DNA from: Planctomycetales bacterium
Lineage (GTDB): Bacteria > Planctomycetota > Planctomycetia > Planctomycetales > Planctomycetaceae
DNA: 64,000 nucleotides
NCBI GenBank assembly: GCA_028285345.1
Contig: JANQPT010000041.1
Coordinates: 248,001-312,000, forward strand
Direction: 5' to 3'
The translations under genes were made by a program, and so were the position numbers. Under the pieces are notes generated by a model. It was not told the origin of the DNA. It saw only the letters and a list, made by a program, of their open reading frames with translations, and made no database searches. Positions 17,513-27,336 of the stretch are shown piece by piece. Every line of letters begins with the position of its first letter. The stretch's first letter is position 1.

Positions 17513-18307
17513 TCACTTCGGCTTGCAGGCACGAATGCAAGCCATCGGAACGGTCAACGACAGTTCACCCTGTTCTGCGGCGATCGTATTCAATCGGCGT
17601 TCGAGTGCGTCGAAAGTTTCGTCAACGGCTTCGTGCGGAACGATCGACTTCCACGCCTCTACAAAACCCAGACGGATGAAGAAATGGTTGAGCAATGCAG
17701 TGCCGTCAACATACCGTTCCTGAAAAGAGTCTGTAATCGCGTCAACGAAATCGAACCCTGCATCTGCAAGAAGCGACCGCAGCGAGTCGACCGTAGCGCG
17801 GCAGTTGATATGGGCATCGAGCGCAGGCAACCGATCACTGAAACCGAGTTCAATTAGCACAGAACGGTACGCGTCGTAAAACTCACCCATGTGGCCGACG
17901 AGATTCGTCGTGAGAACCAAACCGGCTCCCGGTTTCGCAACGCGAAAGCATGACCGCAGCGCTAATTCCGCATTCTCGAAGTTGTTGACACCGAGATTCG
18001 ACACGATCAGGTCCACTGACTCATCCGGCAATTCAATTGTCGTGACATCCTGGACCAGCATACGAACGTTGGTGAGCCCCAGGTAGGCCAGCTTTCGCTC
18101 CAGCCGATCCATGGCAGCGTCCCAGGGATCGACGGCAATCACGGTCGCATCGCGACCGCACCGCTGCGCCAACTCGACCGTCAAAAACCCGGTTCCGGCC
18201 CCCACGTCAAGAATCGTCATGCCTGCTCGCAGCCGGACATGTTCAAGTAACAACCGACCAAAGGGAGCAGACCAAAGCGGAAGTTCGTCGTAGAAATCAC
18301 CGTTCAT
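17513..18307 (-). CDS. Class I SAM-dependent methyltransferase
   Basis: A 264-residue protein starting at ATG 18307 (MNGDFYDELP); a TTG at 18328 would extend it by seven residues. The SAM-binding motif ILDVGAGTGFLTVEL is at about 30-45, followed by the acidic VIAVDPWD and the motif IV-like VDLIVSNLGVNNF. This matches Methyltransf_11/31 families that act on small molecules or lipids. The substrate is unknown. It overlaps the preceding gene by 11 bases on the same strand, so the two are probably co-transcribed. It converges with the mutY-type gene with only 23 bases between stops. Confidence 0.85.
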   Translation of the reverse strand: MNGDFYDELPLWSAPFGRLLLEHVRLRAGMTILDVGAGTGFLTVELAQRCGRDATVIAVDPWDAAMDRLERKLAYLGLTNVRMLVQDVTTIELPDESVDLIVSNLGVNNFENAELALRSCFRVAKPGAGLVLTTNLVGHMGEFYDAYRSVLIELGFSDRLPALDAHINCRATVDSLRSLLADAGFDFVDAITDSFQERYVDGTALLNHFFIRLGFVEAWKSIVPHEAVDETFDALERRLNTIAAEQGELSLTVPMACIRACKPK

Positions 18308-18995
18308 ATGGATGGGACGACATGTCAATTTCGCAGACGGTTTTTTCGATGGGGATTGTTCTATCTGTGAAAACAGCGATTAGAGAAACTGAATTCGTTT
18401 CAAAACGCGCCTCAATTTGAATACCGTTGGAGTCGGATCTCGCCAAAACATCCTCGAACGTACGATCGAAAAAGAGCACGTTGTTCGCTGGCAAGTCATC
18501 GCGAGTCATCTTGGTCAGCTCTGCCTGCGCCTTTAATTTGGACAGCAATTCGGGCGACGTACCGAGGTCCTCTGCGGTAATTGTACTTCCATCAATCGGG
18601 TCTAGCGCTATGCGGTGAACCTTCGGCGCTCGATCACCGGTGTATTGGTCAAATGTGTAGAGACCGTCGTCTTGGGCAACAACTGCAGAGTAGTTGGGAT
18701 GAAAGCCGCGCAACATCTCAACGTCACAGCCCACCAACGTGCCATCGCGATTTACGCGTACCAGCCGCGTCTCGACGGGAAACTCGTCGTACGACGGAGA
18801 AGCGAGACGACTTCGGTGTGCAACGAGTTTGTGTACTCGATAGAAGATTGAGACCCCGTCACGATGCTCGATGATCAGCACCCATTGCAGCCTTCGCCAA
18901 GTCATCTGCTCCCGCGCAAACGGCGGACTCCCCTCTAGCATGACAACGACCAGCGCCAAACTGAGCAAGACGACCACAATCAGAGCGGTTTTCAT
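18297..18995 (-). CDS. Membrane-anchored hypothetical protein
   Basis: A 232-residue protein with an N-terminal hydrophobic segment at about residues 3-20, likely an anchor or signal peptide. The rest is a soluble domain rich in beta-like strands, without cysteine clusters or recognised motifs. It is the first gene of a probable pair with the methyltransferase, which it overlaps by 11 bases. It may be a small lineage-specific exported protein. No function can be assigned. Confidence 0.6.
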   Translation of the reverse strand: MKTALIVVVLLSLALVVVMLEGSPPFAREQMTWRRLQWVLIIEHRDGVSIFYRVHKLVAHRSRLASPSYDEFPVETRLVRVNRDGTLVGCDVEMLRGFHPNYSAVVAQDDGLYTFDQYTGDRAPKVHRIALDPIDGSTITAEDLGTSPELLSKLKAQAELTKMTRDDLPANNVLFFDRTFEDVLARSDSNGIQIEARFETNSVSLIAVFTDRTIPIEKTVCEIDMSSHPYER

Positions 18996-19022
18996 TGCGG
19001 TTTCTCAATAGTGCAGTGAAAC

Positions 19023-19490
19023 TTAAGGCAATTCGAACTTTCGCCCCTTGAGCGGCACCGTCAGCACCGGACAGGGCGCCTTACGGACCACTTTTTCAGC
19101 AACGCTGCCGATCAGTAGGTGCGGGATGCCGGTGCGGCCATGGGTCCCCAAAATGATCAGGTCGATCTCGTTCGATTTCGCGTACTTGACGATTTCCACA
19201 AACGGTGTGCCTTCGCGGACTTCTTGAACCACCGTCTCGCCGGCGTCCTTGAGTGGCTGCGCCGTCTCCTGCAATCGCGAGGTCACGCCGTCGCGGATCT
19301 CCTGCATCAAATCGTCGGAAACCGAGAAAAACCCGTCGGATCCCATGGCGACCGCCGTATCACTGGCAAGTACGTGCAGGAGATGAATCTCGGAGTTGAA
19401 CTCGTCGGCAAAGGTGCGGGCGAACTCGATCGCGGACTCGCTGTTCTCGCTAAAATCAGTGGGGACCAGGATGCGTTTTAGTGTGATCAT
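19023..19490 (-). CDS. Universal stress protein (UspA family)
   Basis: A 155-residue single Usp domain. It opens with LKRILVPTDFSENSESAIEFA and ends with the ATP-binding signature GTHGRTGIPHLLIGSVAEKV followed by CPVLTVP. The G-x2-G-x9-G(S) pattern places it in the ATP-binding UspFG/MJ0577-like group. It acts in the cytoplasm in stress or growth-arrest adaptation. The gene stands alone, with 294 bases before the divergent TPR gene. Confidence 0.92.
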   Translation of the reverse strand: MITLKRILVPTDFSENSESAIEFARTFADEFNSEIHLLHVLASDTAVAMGSDGFFSVSDDLMQEIRDGVTSRLQETAQPLKDAGETVVQEVREGTPFVEIVKYAKSNEIDLIILGTHGRTGIPHLLIGSVAEKVVRKAPCPVLTVPLKGRKFELP

Positions 19491-19784
19491 CGTTCACTCC
19501 TCCCGTTTTCAATAGTTCGATCGTCGATACCGTAAATGGCATTCTACGCTGCACGCCCCGCGTGGACGAGTCCCGAGAACGAAATCTCCGCTTTGCATGA
19601 CGAATTGAATGATCGTCTGAATGTATTGCCGCATTCGCTATGCCTGGCCCTAAGTTCGATCTGCTGATTTTGTGTCATGCAGGGGTGTCGATTTCCCCGC
19701 TGTCATCATATCATTGACGAGAGGGCGGGAATCACGCAGAGGCGAAATCCCGATCTGGAATTCGACGCGAGGTCCAAAATCACC

Positions 19785-22679
19785 ATGCGCCACTATTGGG
19801 TGACACTTGCCATCTTGGCCGCTCTCTGCGGTCGGCCGATCGTCGCGGAAGAGCCTGCTAAGAACGACAAAGAATTGGCACAGGCACGCGAACACCTACA
19901 AAAGGGTCGTTACGCCGAAGCGCTTGAGCTTTTCGATGAACTGATCAAATCTAAAGTCAAAGATCCGCGGATCCCGATCAGTCAAAGCCGCTGCTATCGG
20001 GCCGAAGGCAACTGGAAACCGGCGACCGACGTACTGCTAAAGGCCTCCCAAGACTTTCCGCAGTCGGCGGAAGTGTGGGCCGAGTTGGCCGACGCACAGT
20101 TGCGGCAGGGACGTTTTCAAGAAGCGGAACGCGCGGTCGAAAAGGCTTTGGAAATCAACGAAGAATTGCCGTTCGCGCGGCTGGTCCGCGCCGACTTGTG
20201 GGCTGACACGGGCCGGCTGGAAAAAGCGGATGACGAGTATCGCTGGTTCGTGCGTTACTATAATCGCGTGCAGCCTGAAGACGCGGAAACGCTAATGCTC
20301 GTGGCCCGCGGAGCCGCCCAGTATGCCCGCTGGAACGGCGTATCGCAGATTTTCGACTTCGTCGTCAACACACTCTGCGTCGATGCCCTCAAAGCGGACC
20401 AGACGTACTGGCAGGCGCACTCCATCTCCGGCAGTTTGCTCTTGGAGAAATACAATCGCGGCCAGGCGATTCCCGAATTCCGCTCCGCCGTTGCCGTCAA
20501 TCCGCGTTCGTCGGACGTCTACGCAGAGATGGCCCGCGCCGCATTGCAAGACCACGAATTGGACGAGGCCCGGCAATTCGCCAAACGCGCTTTGGACATC
20601 AATCCCCAACACGTGGTCTCACTGAACGTGACCGCGGACGTCGCCTTCGGCGAAGGCGATCTGGAACAAACGCTGAAGATTCTCGAAAAGGCACAAGCGG
20701 TCAATCCGCACGATGAAGAGACGCTGGCGCGCATCGCCGCATGCCGATTGATCCAGGACGGCCCCCCCGGCAACGAAGAGCTGACCGAAATGCTTGCCGC
20801 GTTTTCGGACGAGCCGGGCACCGACAAAGAGCCGCAAAGCCGCTTCGCCAAGATTCTTCGACGCGTGGCTACCTTCAATCGCCACCCAGGTCGGTTTTTT
20901 ACCGTATTGGGACTGCAGTTGGAAAGCCGGCGAAAGTTTGCGCTGGCGGAACGGTTTTACAAGATGGCCATGGACCGCATGCCGATGCTGGCTGAGCCGC
21001 AAACGGCGCTGGGCATGCTCTACATGCGAATTGGCAAAGTCGACGAGGCGGGTAAAATTCTCGACAAGGCGTTTGACCTCGACCCGTATCACGTCCGCGT
21101 CAGCAATATGCGCAAAGTTATCAGCGTGCTGGAGGGGTACGAGGCCATCACCACCGATCACTTCGTCATCCGCGTTGACTCGAACCTCGACAAAGTTCTA
21201 GGACGCTACATGGCGGAGTATTTGGAGCAGGAATACGGCAAACTGACTAAGCAGTTCGGATTCGAGCCGCCGGCGCGGACGCACTTCGAGATTTACAACA
21301 AAGCCAAGGGCCTCTCCGCCCATCAATGGTTCAGCGCGCGGATGGTCGGGCTGCCGTGGATCCAGACGATTGGTGCCTCGACGGGCGTGATCGTAGCGAT
21401 GGCTTCGCCGACAGCGTCCGATCAGCAATTCAATTGGGCGCGTGTGTTGCGGCACGAATTTGTGCACGTGATTACGTTGCAACAGACAAACTTCAACATA
21501 CCACACTGGTTCACCGAAGCGCTTGCCGTCCGCAACGAGGGCTACCCCCGTCCGCAAAGCTGGAATGAAATGCTGGTCGCCCGCGTGCCCGCCGGAGAGA
21601 TGTTTACGCTGGAAAACATCAACCAGGGATTTATCAAACCGGACAAGCCGGAAGATTGGCAGATGGCATACTGCCAAAGTGAACTCTACGCGGAGTATTT
21701 CGTTGAGAAATACGGGCCCGACTCCCTGGCCCAAATGCTCAACGCCTACCGCGACAACTTGGCGACACCCGCCGCGATCAAGAAAGTCTGCGGCGTCGAT
21801 CAGCAGGAATTCGAGCGGGGGTACGTGGAATACGTCAAGAACCTGGTCGGCAAACTCCCCAAACCGTCCGTTGAAGAGGAACAATTGCCGCTTGCGGAAC
21901 TGGAAAAGCGGTTTCGCGCCAATCCGGAAGACCCATCCGCGCGGGCCAAATATGCGTTGGGACTCTTCAAAGCCGGCGAGAAAAAGCAGGCCCGCAAATT
22001 TGCCAACTCGGCATTGAAAAAGAACCCCGCCGATCCGGTCGCGGCGATCGTTTTGTCACAATTGGAATTGCTCGGAGGCAACGACAAGCTGGCGGCGGAA
22101 CACTTGCGCAACGCGTTCGACAAGAACGCGCCCAATCCGCAGATTGTAAAATCGCTGGGGGTCCTCTATCTCAAGAATGAAAACTACAAAGAAGCGGCCG
22201 GGTTGTTCGAGATGGTCCGCGAACACGATGCGGATAACCTCGAGTGGATTAAAAACCTCTCCGCGGCCTACTTGAAAATGGGCGAAACCGACAAGCTCAA
22301 ACCGCTGTTGGAGCGGTATACGGAACTCGAATTCGATCAGCCCGCGCCGCGCAAGAAATTGGCCGCGCTGTATCTGGACGACAAAGACTATGACAATGCT
22401 CTGAAGCATGCCAAGTCGGCCCTGCACATCGACGTCCTGGATGTCGACATCCATCGAATGCTGGGAGAGGCGTACGCCGGAAAACAGGACTATGGACGGG
22501 CCATTGATGAATTCGAAGTGGCCCTCGAACTCGCGCCGGGCAATGCGGAACTGATGTACCTCCACGCCGACGCGCAGTTCCAATCCGGGAACAAGCCGGC
22601 CGCGGAGGAGACGTTGAAAAAGTTACTACAGAAGCATCCCGGCCACAAAGCGGGCCAAGAACTGTTAAAGCGTCTCTGA
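19785..22679 (+). CDS. Exported TPR protein with gluzincin (peptidase MA-like) domain
   Basis: A 964-residue protein. ATG 19785 begins a clear signal peptide (MRHYWVTLAILAALCG...VAEE); the frame is open 36 codons upstream but without signal-like sequence. Residues about 30-430 are tandem TPRs. A metallopeptidase-like domain at about 450-690 carries HEFVH at 557-561 and a downstream glutamate in WFTEALAV, the gluzincin pattern. More TPRs follow from about 705 to the end. It should be a periplasmic or surface zinc protease or scaffold. A paralogue of similar layout lies at 58717-61311. The MazG-like gene follows after 76 bases. Confidence 0.85.
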   Translation: MRHYWVTLAILAALCGRPIVAEEPAKNDKELAQAREHLQKGRYAEALELFDELIKSKVKDPRIPISQSRCYRAEGNWKPATDVLLKASQDFPQSAEVWAELADAQLRQGRFQEAERAVEKALEINEELPFARLVRADLWADTGRLEKADDEYRWFVRYYNRVQPEDAETLMLVARGAAQYARWNGVSQIFDFVVNTLCVDALKADQTYWQAHSISGSLLLEKYNRGQAIPEFRSAVAVNPRSSDVYAEMARAALQDHELDEARQFAKRALDINPQHVVSLNVTADVAFGEGDLEQTLKILEKAQAVNPHDEETLARIAACRLIQDGPPGNEELTEMLAAFSDEPGTDKEPQSRFAKILRRVATFNRHPGRFFTVLGLQLESRRKFALAERFYKMAMDRMPMLAEPQTALGMLYMRIGKVDEAGKILDKAFDLDPYHVRVSNMRKVISVLEGYEAITTDHFVIRVDSNLDKVLGRYMAEYLEQEYGKLTKQFGFEPPARTHFEIYNKAKGLSAHQWFSARMVGLPWIQTIGASTGVIVAMASPTASDQQFNWARVLRHEFVHVITLQQTNFNIPHWFTEALAVRNEGYPRPQSWNEMLVARVPAGEMFTLENINQGFIKPDKPEDWQMAYCQSELYAEYFVEKYGPDSLAQMLNAYRDNLATPAAIKKVCGVDQQEFERGYVEYVKNLVGKLPKPSVEEEQLPLAELEKRFRANPEDPSARAKYALGLFKAGEKKQARKFANSALKKNPADPVAAIVLSQLELLGGNDKLAAEHLRNAFDKNAPNPQIVKSLGVLYLKNENYKEAAGLFEMVREHDADNLEWIKNLSAAYLKMGETDKLKPLLERYTELEFDQPAPRKKLAALYLDDKDYDNALKHAKSALHIDVLDVDIHRMLGEAYAGKQDYGRAIDEFEVALELAPGNAELMYLHADAQFQSGNKPAAEETLKKLLQKHPGHKAGQELLKRL

Positions 22680-22755
22680 AATTCACAATTGGCGGCGCAC
22701 CACGTTTCCTCTCTGCTCCCGGTTTCACCGGACTCACCAAACCGGCAAATCACTC

Positions 22756-23082
22756 GTGAACAGCGAAACCCGATCCGAGACGTTGACGCTCGCCGAACTT
22801 CAAGCACTGATCGACCGCATGTATTCCTCCAAGGATGAGGCACGCGGCATCGATGGGACCTTCATGTGGCTGATGGAGGAAATCGGCGAGCTCGCCGGCG
22901 CCTTGCGGGAAGGAACGCCGCAAGAGACGGCTGCCGAATTCGCCGATGTGCTGGCTTGGCTGGCGACCATCGCCAACGTCGCCGGAGTCGATCTGCAGCG
23001 TGCCGTCCTGGAAAAATACGGGCGCGGCTGCCCCGGCTGCGGCGAGATGGTCTGCAGTTGCGATGCGGCGGAAAAGCCCTAG
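22756..23082 (+). CDS. MazG-like nucleotide pyrophosphohydrolase with C-terminal cysteine cluster
   Basis: A 108-residue all-alpha NTP-PPase protein starting with GTG 22756. The Mg-binding pattern is EEIGELAGAL (about 37-46) followed by EFADVLAWL (about 57-65), equivalent to the EExxE...ExxD motif. It probably hydrolyses non-canonical or stress-related nucleoside triphosphates. The last 20 residues hold four cysteines (CPGCGEMVCSC), suggesting a zinc site absent from standard MazG or dUTPase-like proteins. It lies between the TPR-peptidase gene and the large membrane protein on the same strand. Confidence 0.82.
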   Translation: MNSETRSETLTLAELQALIDRMYSSKDEARGIDGTFMWLMEEIGELAGALREGTPQETAAEFADVLAWLATIANVAGVDLQRAVLEKYGRGCPGCGEMVCSCDAAEKP

Positions 23083-23242
23083 CAGCTTCAGTTTAGCCAT
23101 TTTGCCCGAAAAATCGCTCCGGGCGCCCCCGTTGACGCAAAATCGTACGTAGGAAGCGTGTCGGGGGGCCCTTATCGTATTTTCAGCGGCGACAACTGAC
23201 TACAATGGCGAATTCACGTAACGCCGGCGGGCGCGGCCGGGT

Positions 23243-25555
23243 TTGACCGGCAATCTCTCCCAACTCTCACCACAACTCCTCGGGCAGGCCGCCTTGCAAC
23301 GCTCTTTTTCTCTCCGATTTCTACTCCTGCTCGCTCTCTGTGCTACGGCTGGCAACAGCGGGTATACGCATCCCGCGCGGGCCGCTGAGTCGGAGCCCGC
23401 ATCCGTTACCATCGACAAGATCGAAGCTGGGTTCAACGGATACTACAAAGTCGGCGAATGGACTCCGCTGTATGCAACCGTCAGTTCGCCCGAGCCAATC
23501 CAAGTCGAATTGACCGTCGAGGTCCCCGACGCCGACGCCGATACCACGCTGCTGACAACCGCGCCGGTCAAACTTGACGCGGATCAGCCGGCGCGCATTG
23601 AGTCCCGATTCATGACTGGCCGCAGTAACGGCTCATTGACGGTCCTCATCAAATCCGAGGGAAAGGTTCTGGCATCCCGTACCCTGCGGGCTTCGGATCA
23701 ATCCGGCCAATTTCGCCCCGGATTGTTGCAGATGCAGCAACTCTGGGTCACGGTCGGAGAGCCGGGCGCTGCCGACGAACCCGTCACTGACGAACAAGAA
23801 TCGCAGGCAGGGGATTCCGATCCGCATCGGCGGGTCGTTACCGATGTGCAGGCAGAGAGTTTGCCTTCGAACTGGCAATCGTATGGATCCGTCGACGTAT
23901 TGATCGCGGCGACCGGCACTGTCTCCGAAAGTGAAAAGTCGTTTCTCGAACTGATCACTCCCGCGCAGAGCGCCGCATTGAACCTGTGGGTCCGCTGTGG
24001 GGGCCATTTGACCGTTTCGCTAGGGCAGAAAGTTGCGTCCTACCTGGAGTGCGAACTGGCGGAGTGGATCCCCGTACCGATTCTCAAGCAGGCGTCCGCC
24101 CGCCAATTGCGCGAAGTCGAAGCGATTGCCGGCGGCACGGATCCGCTGCCGGACTTTCAACAGGTACCGACGGCGGTGATCGGTGAAGAAGTAGAGGGCG
24201 AAATTGTGCGGCGAAGCCTCAACGGGCCGGTGCTGGTCAACGTTCCCTACGGCTTTGGTCGCGTTTCCATTCTCAACGTCGATCTGAATCTTCCCCCGCT
24301 CTCCCAATGGAGTGGAACCGGCGCGTTGATCGAACAGATCGTCGTCGGACGGACCCGCGACAGCGGTCGACAGTCCGACCAGAATTCCGAGCAGCTTTCC
24401 AGTTCCGGAATCACCGACCTGAGCTCACAACTGTTTGCCTTTCACCAGAATATTGAAGAGGTGGGCCGGATTAACATCTGGTCGGTGATGGTATTCCTCG
24501 TGTTGTATATCGCCCTGATTGGTCCGGTCGATTACTGGGTGGTGCACAAACTTCTCAAGCGGCCCGAATTGACCTGGATCACCTTTCCGTTGCTGGTGTC
24601 GATCGCAAGCGGACTCTCCATTTGGACCAGCCAGTCGATTAAAGGCCGGTCGCTGCAGCTCAAGCAACTCAGCCTGATCGACCTCGACACGTCATCGGGA
24701 CAGATGCAGGGGCGGACCTGGCTCGGCCTGTTCAGCCCGCAAAACGCCGCGTATACCCTCTCGGCGTCTCCCGACGTCAAAACGCCGGAAACCACGCCGG
24801 GGAACTTGACGCTCTCCTGGTCGGCGATGGCGGAAGACGCGATCGGAGGCTTAAACCGCCAAGGAGGACTGCACCTCACGGACCGTTCCTATCGTTACGC
24901 CGACGATTGCATGGTTTTGGAAGATGTGCCGATCGGACACTGGTCGGCAAAGAGTTTTGAAGCCCGCTGGCAACGGGAGTCTGCGGATCTGGTGACCAAT
25001 GAACTGACCAGCCCCGGCCCGGGACGACTCATCGGCGTCTTTGCACACAAGCTACCCGTCCCTCTGGAAAACTGTCTGCTCGCCTTTGGCGGAAGCGTAT
25101 ACCGGATGGAAAAACTCGCCCCGCACCAGCAATGGACCGTCAGCCCGCTCAAGTCCCGAAATCTGCAGTCGCTTCTAACCGGAACAACTTCCCGGCAACT
25201 GGAGACGACCCAACGATTTGTCGACGAACGTGAGGACTATGATCCGAACGAAACCGATCCTGAGGTTCTGGCGCGGATGTTGACGTTCCACGATGCCGCT
25301 GGCGGACGCTCCTATACGGGAATGGCGCACCTCGTTGTTCCCGAACTCGACTATACCCGGCAGATGCGACTCGGACGTGCCGTGCTGTTCGCGCGAGTGA
25401 ACCTGCCCGGAACGGAAGTCCGCGTCAATGATGCGGTACCCGAAGAGACAGAGCGGCACACCTTCATCCGCATCGTGCTTCCCGTCCAAAAATCGGACAA
25501 CTCCGGCGGCATTCAAAGTTTGCCCAACACGAGAAAGTTCCGCATTCCCGAATAA
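23243..25555 (+). CDS. Large membrane protein, probable partner of the downstream ABC ATPase
   Basis: Up to 770 residues from TTG 23243. TTG 23294 (LQRSFSLRFLLLLAL) may be the real start because it leads straight into the signal peptide, giving 753 residues. A long extracytoplasmic region is followed by two closely spaced membrane helices at about 410-450 (WSVMVFLVLYIALIGPVDYW and TWITFPLLVSIASGLSIW), then another soluble domain. The IGPVDYWV motif between helices recurs in related membrane proteins. An ABC ATPase gene starts 84 bases downstream, so a shared function is likely. No conventional permease is adjacent. Precise function unknown. Confidence 0.7.
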   Translation: MTGNLSQLSPQLLGQAALQRSFSLRFLLLLALCATAGNSGYTHPARAAESEPASVTIDKIEAGFNGYYKVGEWTPLYATVSSPEPIQVELTVEVPDADADTTLLTTAPVKLDADQPARIESRFMTGRSNGSLTVLIKSEGKVLASRTLRASDQSGQFRPGLLQMQQLWVTVGEPGAADEPVTDEQESQAGDSDPHRRVVTDVQAESLPSNWQSYGSVDVLIAATGTVSESEKSFLELITPAQSAALNLWVRCGGHLTVSLGQKVASYLECELAEWIPVPILKQASARQLREVEAIAGGTDPLPDFQQVPTAVIGEEVEGEIVRRSLNGPVLVNVPYGFGRVSILNVDLNLPPLSQWSGTGALIEQIVVGRTRDSGRQSDQNSEQLSSSGITDLSSQLFAFHQNIEEVGRINIWSVMVFLVLYIALIGPVDYWVVHKLLKRPELTWITFPLLVSIASGLSIWTSQSIKGRSLQLKQLSLIDLDTSSGQMQGRTWLGLFSPQNAAYTLSASPDVKTPETTPGNLTLSWSAMAEDAIGGLNRQGGLHLTDRSYRYADDCMVLEDVPIGHWSAKSFEARWQRESADLVTNELTSPGPGRLIGVFAHKLPVPLENCLLAFGGSVYRMEKLAPHQQWTVSPLKSRNLQSLLTGTTSRQLETTQRFVDEREDYDPNETDPEVLARMLTFHDAAGGRSYTGMAHLVVPELDYTRQMRLGRAVLFARVNLPGTEVRVNDAVPEETERHTFIRIVLPVQKSDNSGGIQSLPNTRKFRIPE

Positions 25556-25639
25556 ACGTGGCGCACAACCCGAGCGATTCCGCAGCCGCCTCAACCAAAA
25601 GCGACAGTCAACCGATCGACACCTGACAAGAGCAATCCC

Positions 25640-26566
25640 GTGATCAAAACCGTCAACTTGACCAAAAAATATGGCGATCTGATCGCCGTTAATCACCTCA
25701 ATCTGGAACTTGAACAGGGCGACGTCTTTGGGTTCATCGGTCCCAACGGATCTGGAAAAACAACCACGATGCGGATGATCGCGACTCTGCTCAACCCCGA
25801 CTACGGTGAAGCGTACGTTTGCGGAAAGTCGATCTATACGCACCCCGAAGAGATCCGCCGCCTCGTCGGTTTTATGCCCGACTTCTTCGGGGTCTATGAC
25901 GACATGAAGGTCATCGAGTATCTGGAATTCTTCGCCTCCGCCTACCGGATCAACGGCCCCCAGCGCCGCAAGATTTGCGAAGAAAAGCTGGAAATGGTCG
26001 ACATGACCTACAAACGGGATGCGATGGTCAATCAGCTCTCCCGCGGGCAGACACAGCGAATCGGATTGGCCCGCGTGCTGCTGCACGAACCGCAAGTGCT
26101 GCTGCTCGACGAACCGGCTAGCGGCCTCGACCCCAGGGTGCGGATCGAAATCCGCAATCTCCTCAAACGGCTGGGCGAATTGAACAAGACGATCATCGTC
26201 TCCAGCCACATCCTGCCCGAGTTGGCCGACGTCTGTAACAAGGTCGGCATCATCGAAAAAGGCGAACTGCTGGTCAACGGCACCGTCACGGAGTTGATGA
26301 AGCAGGTCCGCTCGGCGATCCTGTTGAACGTTCGCGTCGACGGCGACCTCGACGCGGCCTCCCGACTTATCGAGCAGCATTCCGACGTCGACGAAGTCTC
26401 CCTTCGCGGCGACGTTCTCGTCGTCCGGCTGCAGCCCGGCGTCGCGGATTACGGGTTCCTGCCGTCGCTGCTCGTCGAATCGGGATATCGAGTGCTGCTG
26501 TTCCGCGAAGAGGAGTTGAACTTGGAAACCGCGTTTATGGAGCTCACGCGCGGATTAGTTCAATAG
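25640..26566 (+). CDS. ABC transporter ATP-binding protein
   Basis: A 308-residue ABC-2 type ATPase starting with GTG 25640. It has Walker A GPNGSGKTT (about 38-46), a signature LSRGQTQRIGLARVL (LSRGQ in place of LSGGQ), Walker B VLLLDEPASGLD, and the switch histidine in IIVSSHILPE. The N-terminus has the usual aromatic TKKYGDLIAVNHL. A roughly 80-residue C-terminal extension resembles those of gliding-motility or drug-export ATPases. A permease gene is missing downstream, where rph begins on the opposite strand. The upstream membrane protein is the likely partner, or the permease lies elsewhere. Confidence 0.9.
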   Translation: MIKTVNLTKKYGDLIAVNHLNLELEQGDVFGFIGPNGSGKTTTMRMIATLLNPDYGEAYVCGKSIYTHPEEIRRLVGFMPDFFGVYDDMKVIEYLEFFASAYRINGPQRRKICEEKLEMVDMTYKRDAMVNQLSRGQTQRIGLARVLLHEPQVLLLDEPASGLDPRVRIEIRNLLKRLGELNKTIIVSSHILPELADVCNKVGIIEKGELLVNGTVTELMKQVRSAILLNVRVDGDLDAASRLIEQHSDVDEVSLRGDVLVVRLQPGVADYGFLPSLLVESGYRVLLFREEELNLETAFMELTRGLVQ

Positions 26567-26604
26567 CCTCTCTTAGGAAACCGCGAAACCAATCTCCCGC
26601 GCGG

Positions 26605-27336
26605 TCACGTGTTCAATGGCCACCGCTCGCCGAGCGTTTCCCGCTGAATTGAAGTCAACTGGGCGATTCCCGATTCTGCGAGTTCCAGTTGCCGGTTGAG
26701 CAAGTCGCGGCAAAACGTGCCGCTTTCAGCCGTTCCCTGAATCTCGACGTACTCTCCGTCCCCGGTCATCACGACGTTCATATCGACCTCAGCCGCACTG
26801 TCCTCGCTGTAGTCCAAATCTAGCAGCACCTGTTCTTGATAAATCCCGACACTGACCGCGGCAATGCTGCCGCGAAAGACCGCGGAGGTGTCCGGAATCT
26901 CAGTCGCGATCGACGCGACCGCATCCGCCAACGCCAGCCAGCCGCCGGTAATACTCAGCGTGCGCGTGCCGCCGTCCGCCTCCAGAACATCGCAATCAAC
27001 CGTAATTGTTCTCGGACCGAGTGCGTGCATGTTGACTGCCGCCCTCAAACTGCGGCCGATCAACCGCTGGATTTCGGTCGAGCGGCTGTCGGTTTTGCCC
27101 CGCTCACGCCGTTTACGGGGTGATGTGCTGCCGGGCAACATATTGTATTCCGCGGTCACCCACCCCTGTTCGTCATCCCTCATCCACGGAGGTTGCGACT
27201 CGTCCACGCTGGCGGTGCAAAGCACGGTCGTCCGACCCGCCCGAATGTAGATGCTGCCCGGCGCTGAGCCGGTAAATCCGCGTTCAATTGAAATTGGTCG
27301 CAACTCGTCCGCAGCACGCCCGTTAAATCTTTCCAT
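26605..27336 (-). CDS. rph: Ribonuclease PH
   Basis: A 243-residue phosphorolytic 3'-5' exoribonuclease that trims tRNA 3' ends. ATG 27336 ([15 protein letters not shown]) matches the normal family length and start; in-frame codons upstream add non-conserved sequence. Hallmarks are [28 protein letters not shown] with the conserved basic cluster, [12 protein letters not shown], and [13 protein letters not shown]. It forms a hexameric cytoplasmic enzyme in other bacteria. It converges with the ABC ATPase gene with 38 bases between stops. No rdgB/hemW-type neighbour is visible in the window. Confidence 0.95.
   Translation of the reverse strand: MERFNGRAADELRPISIERGFTGSAPGSIYIRAGRTTVLCTASVDESQPPWMRDDEQGWVTAEYNMLPGSTSPRKRRERGKTDSRSTEIQRLIGRSLRAAVNMHALGPRTITVDCDVLEADGGTRTLSITGGWLALADAVASIATEIPDTSAVFRGSIAAVSVGIYQEQVLLDLDYSEDSAAEVDMNVVMTGDGEYVEIQGTAESGTFCRDLLNRQLELAESGIAQLTSIQRETLGERWPLNT

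Noticed and set aside
25175..26380. Minus-strand open frame of 401 codons
   Set aside because: It overlaps the large membrane protein and the ABC ATPase, both of which have clear motifs; the frame itself shows no recognisable family.
26567..26604. Possible hairpin between the ABC ATPase and rph stops
   Set aside because: ACCGCG/CGCGGT arms are short with a long loop and no T tract; not convincing as a terminator.
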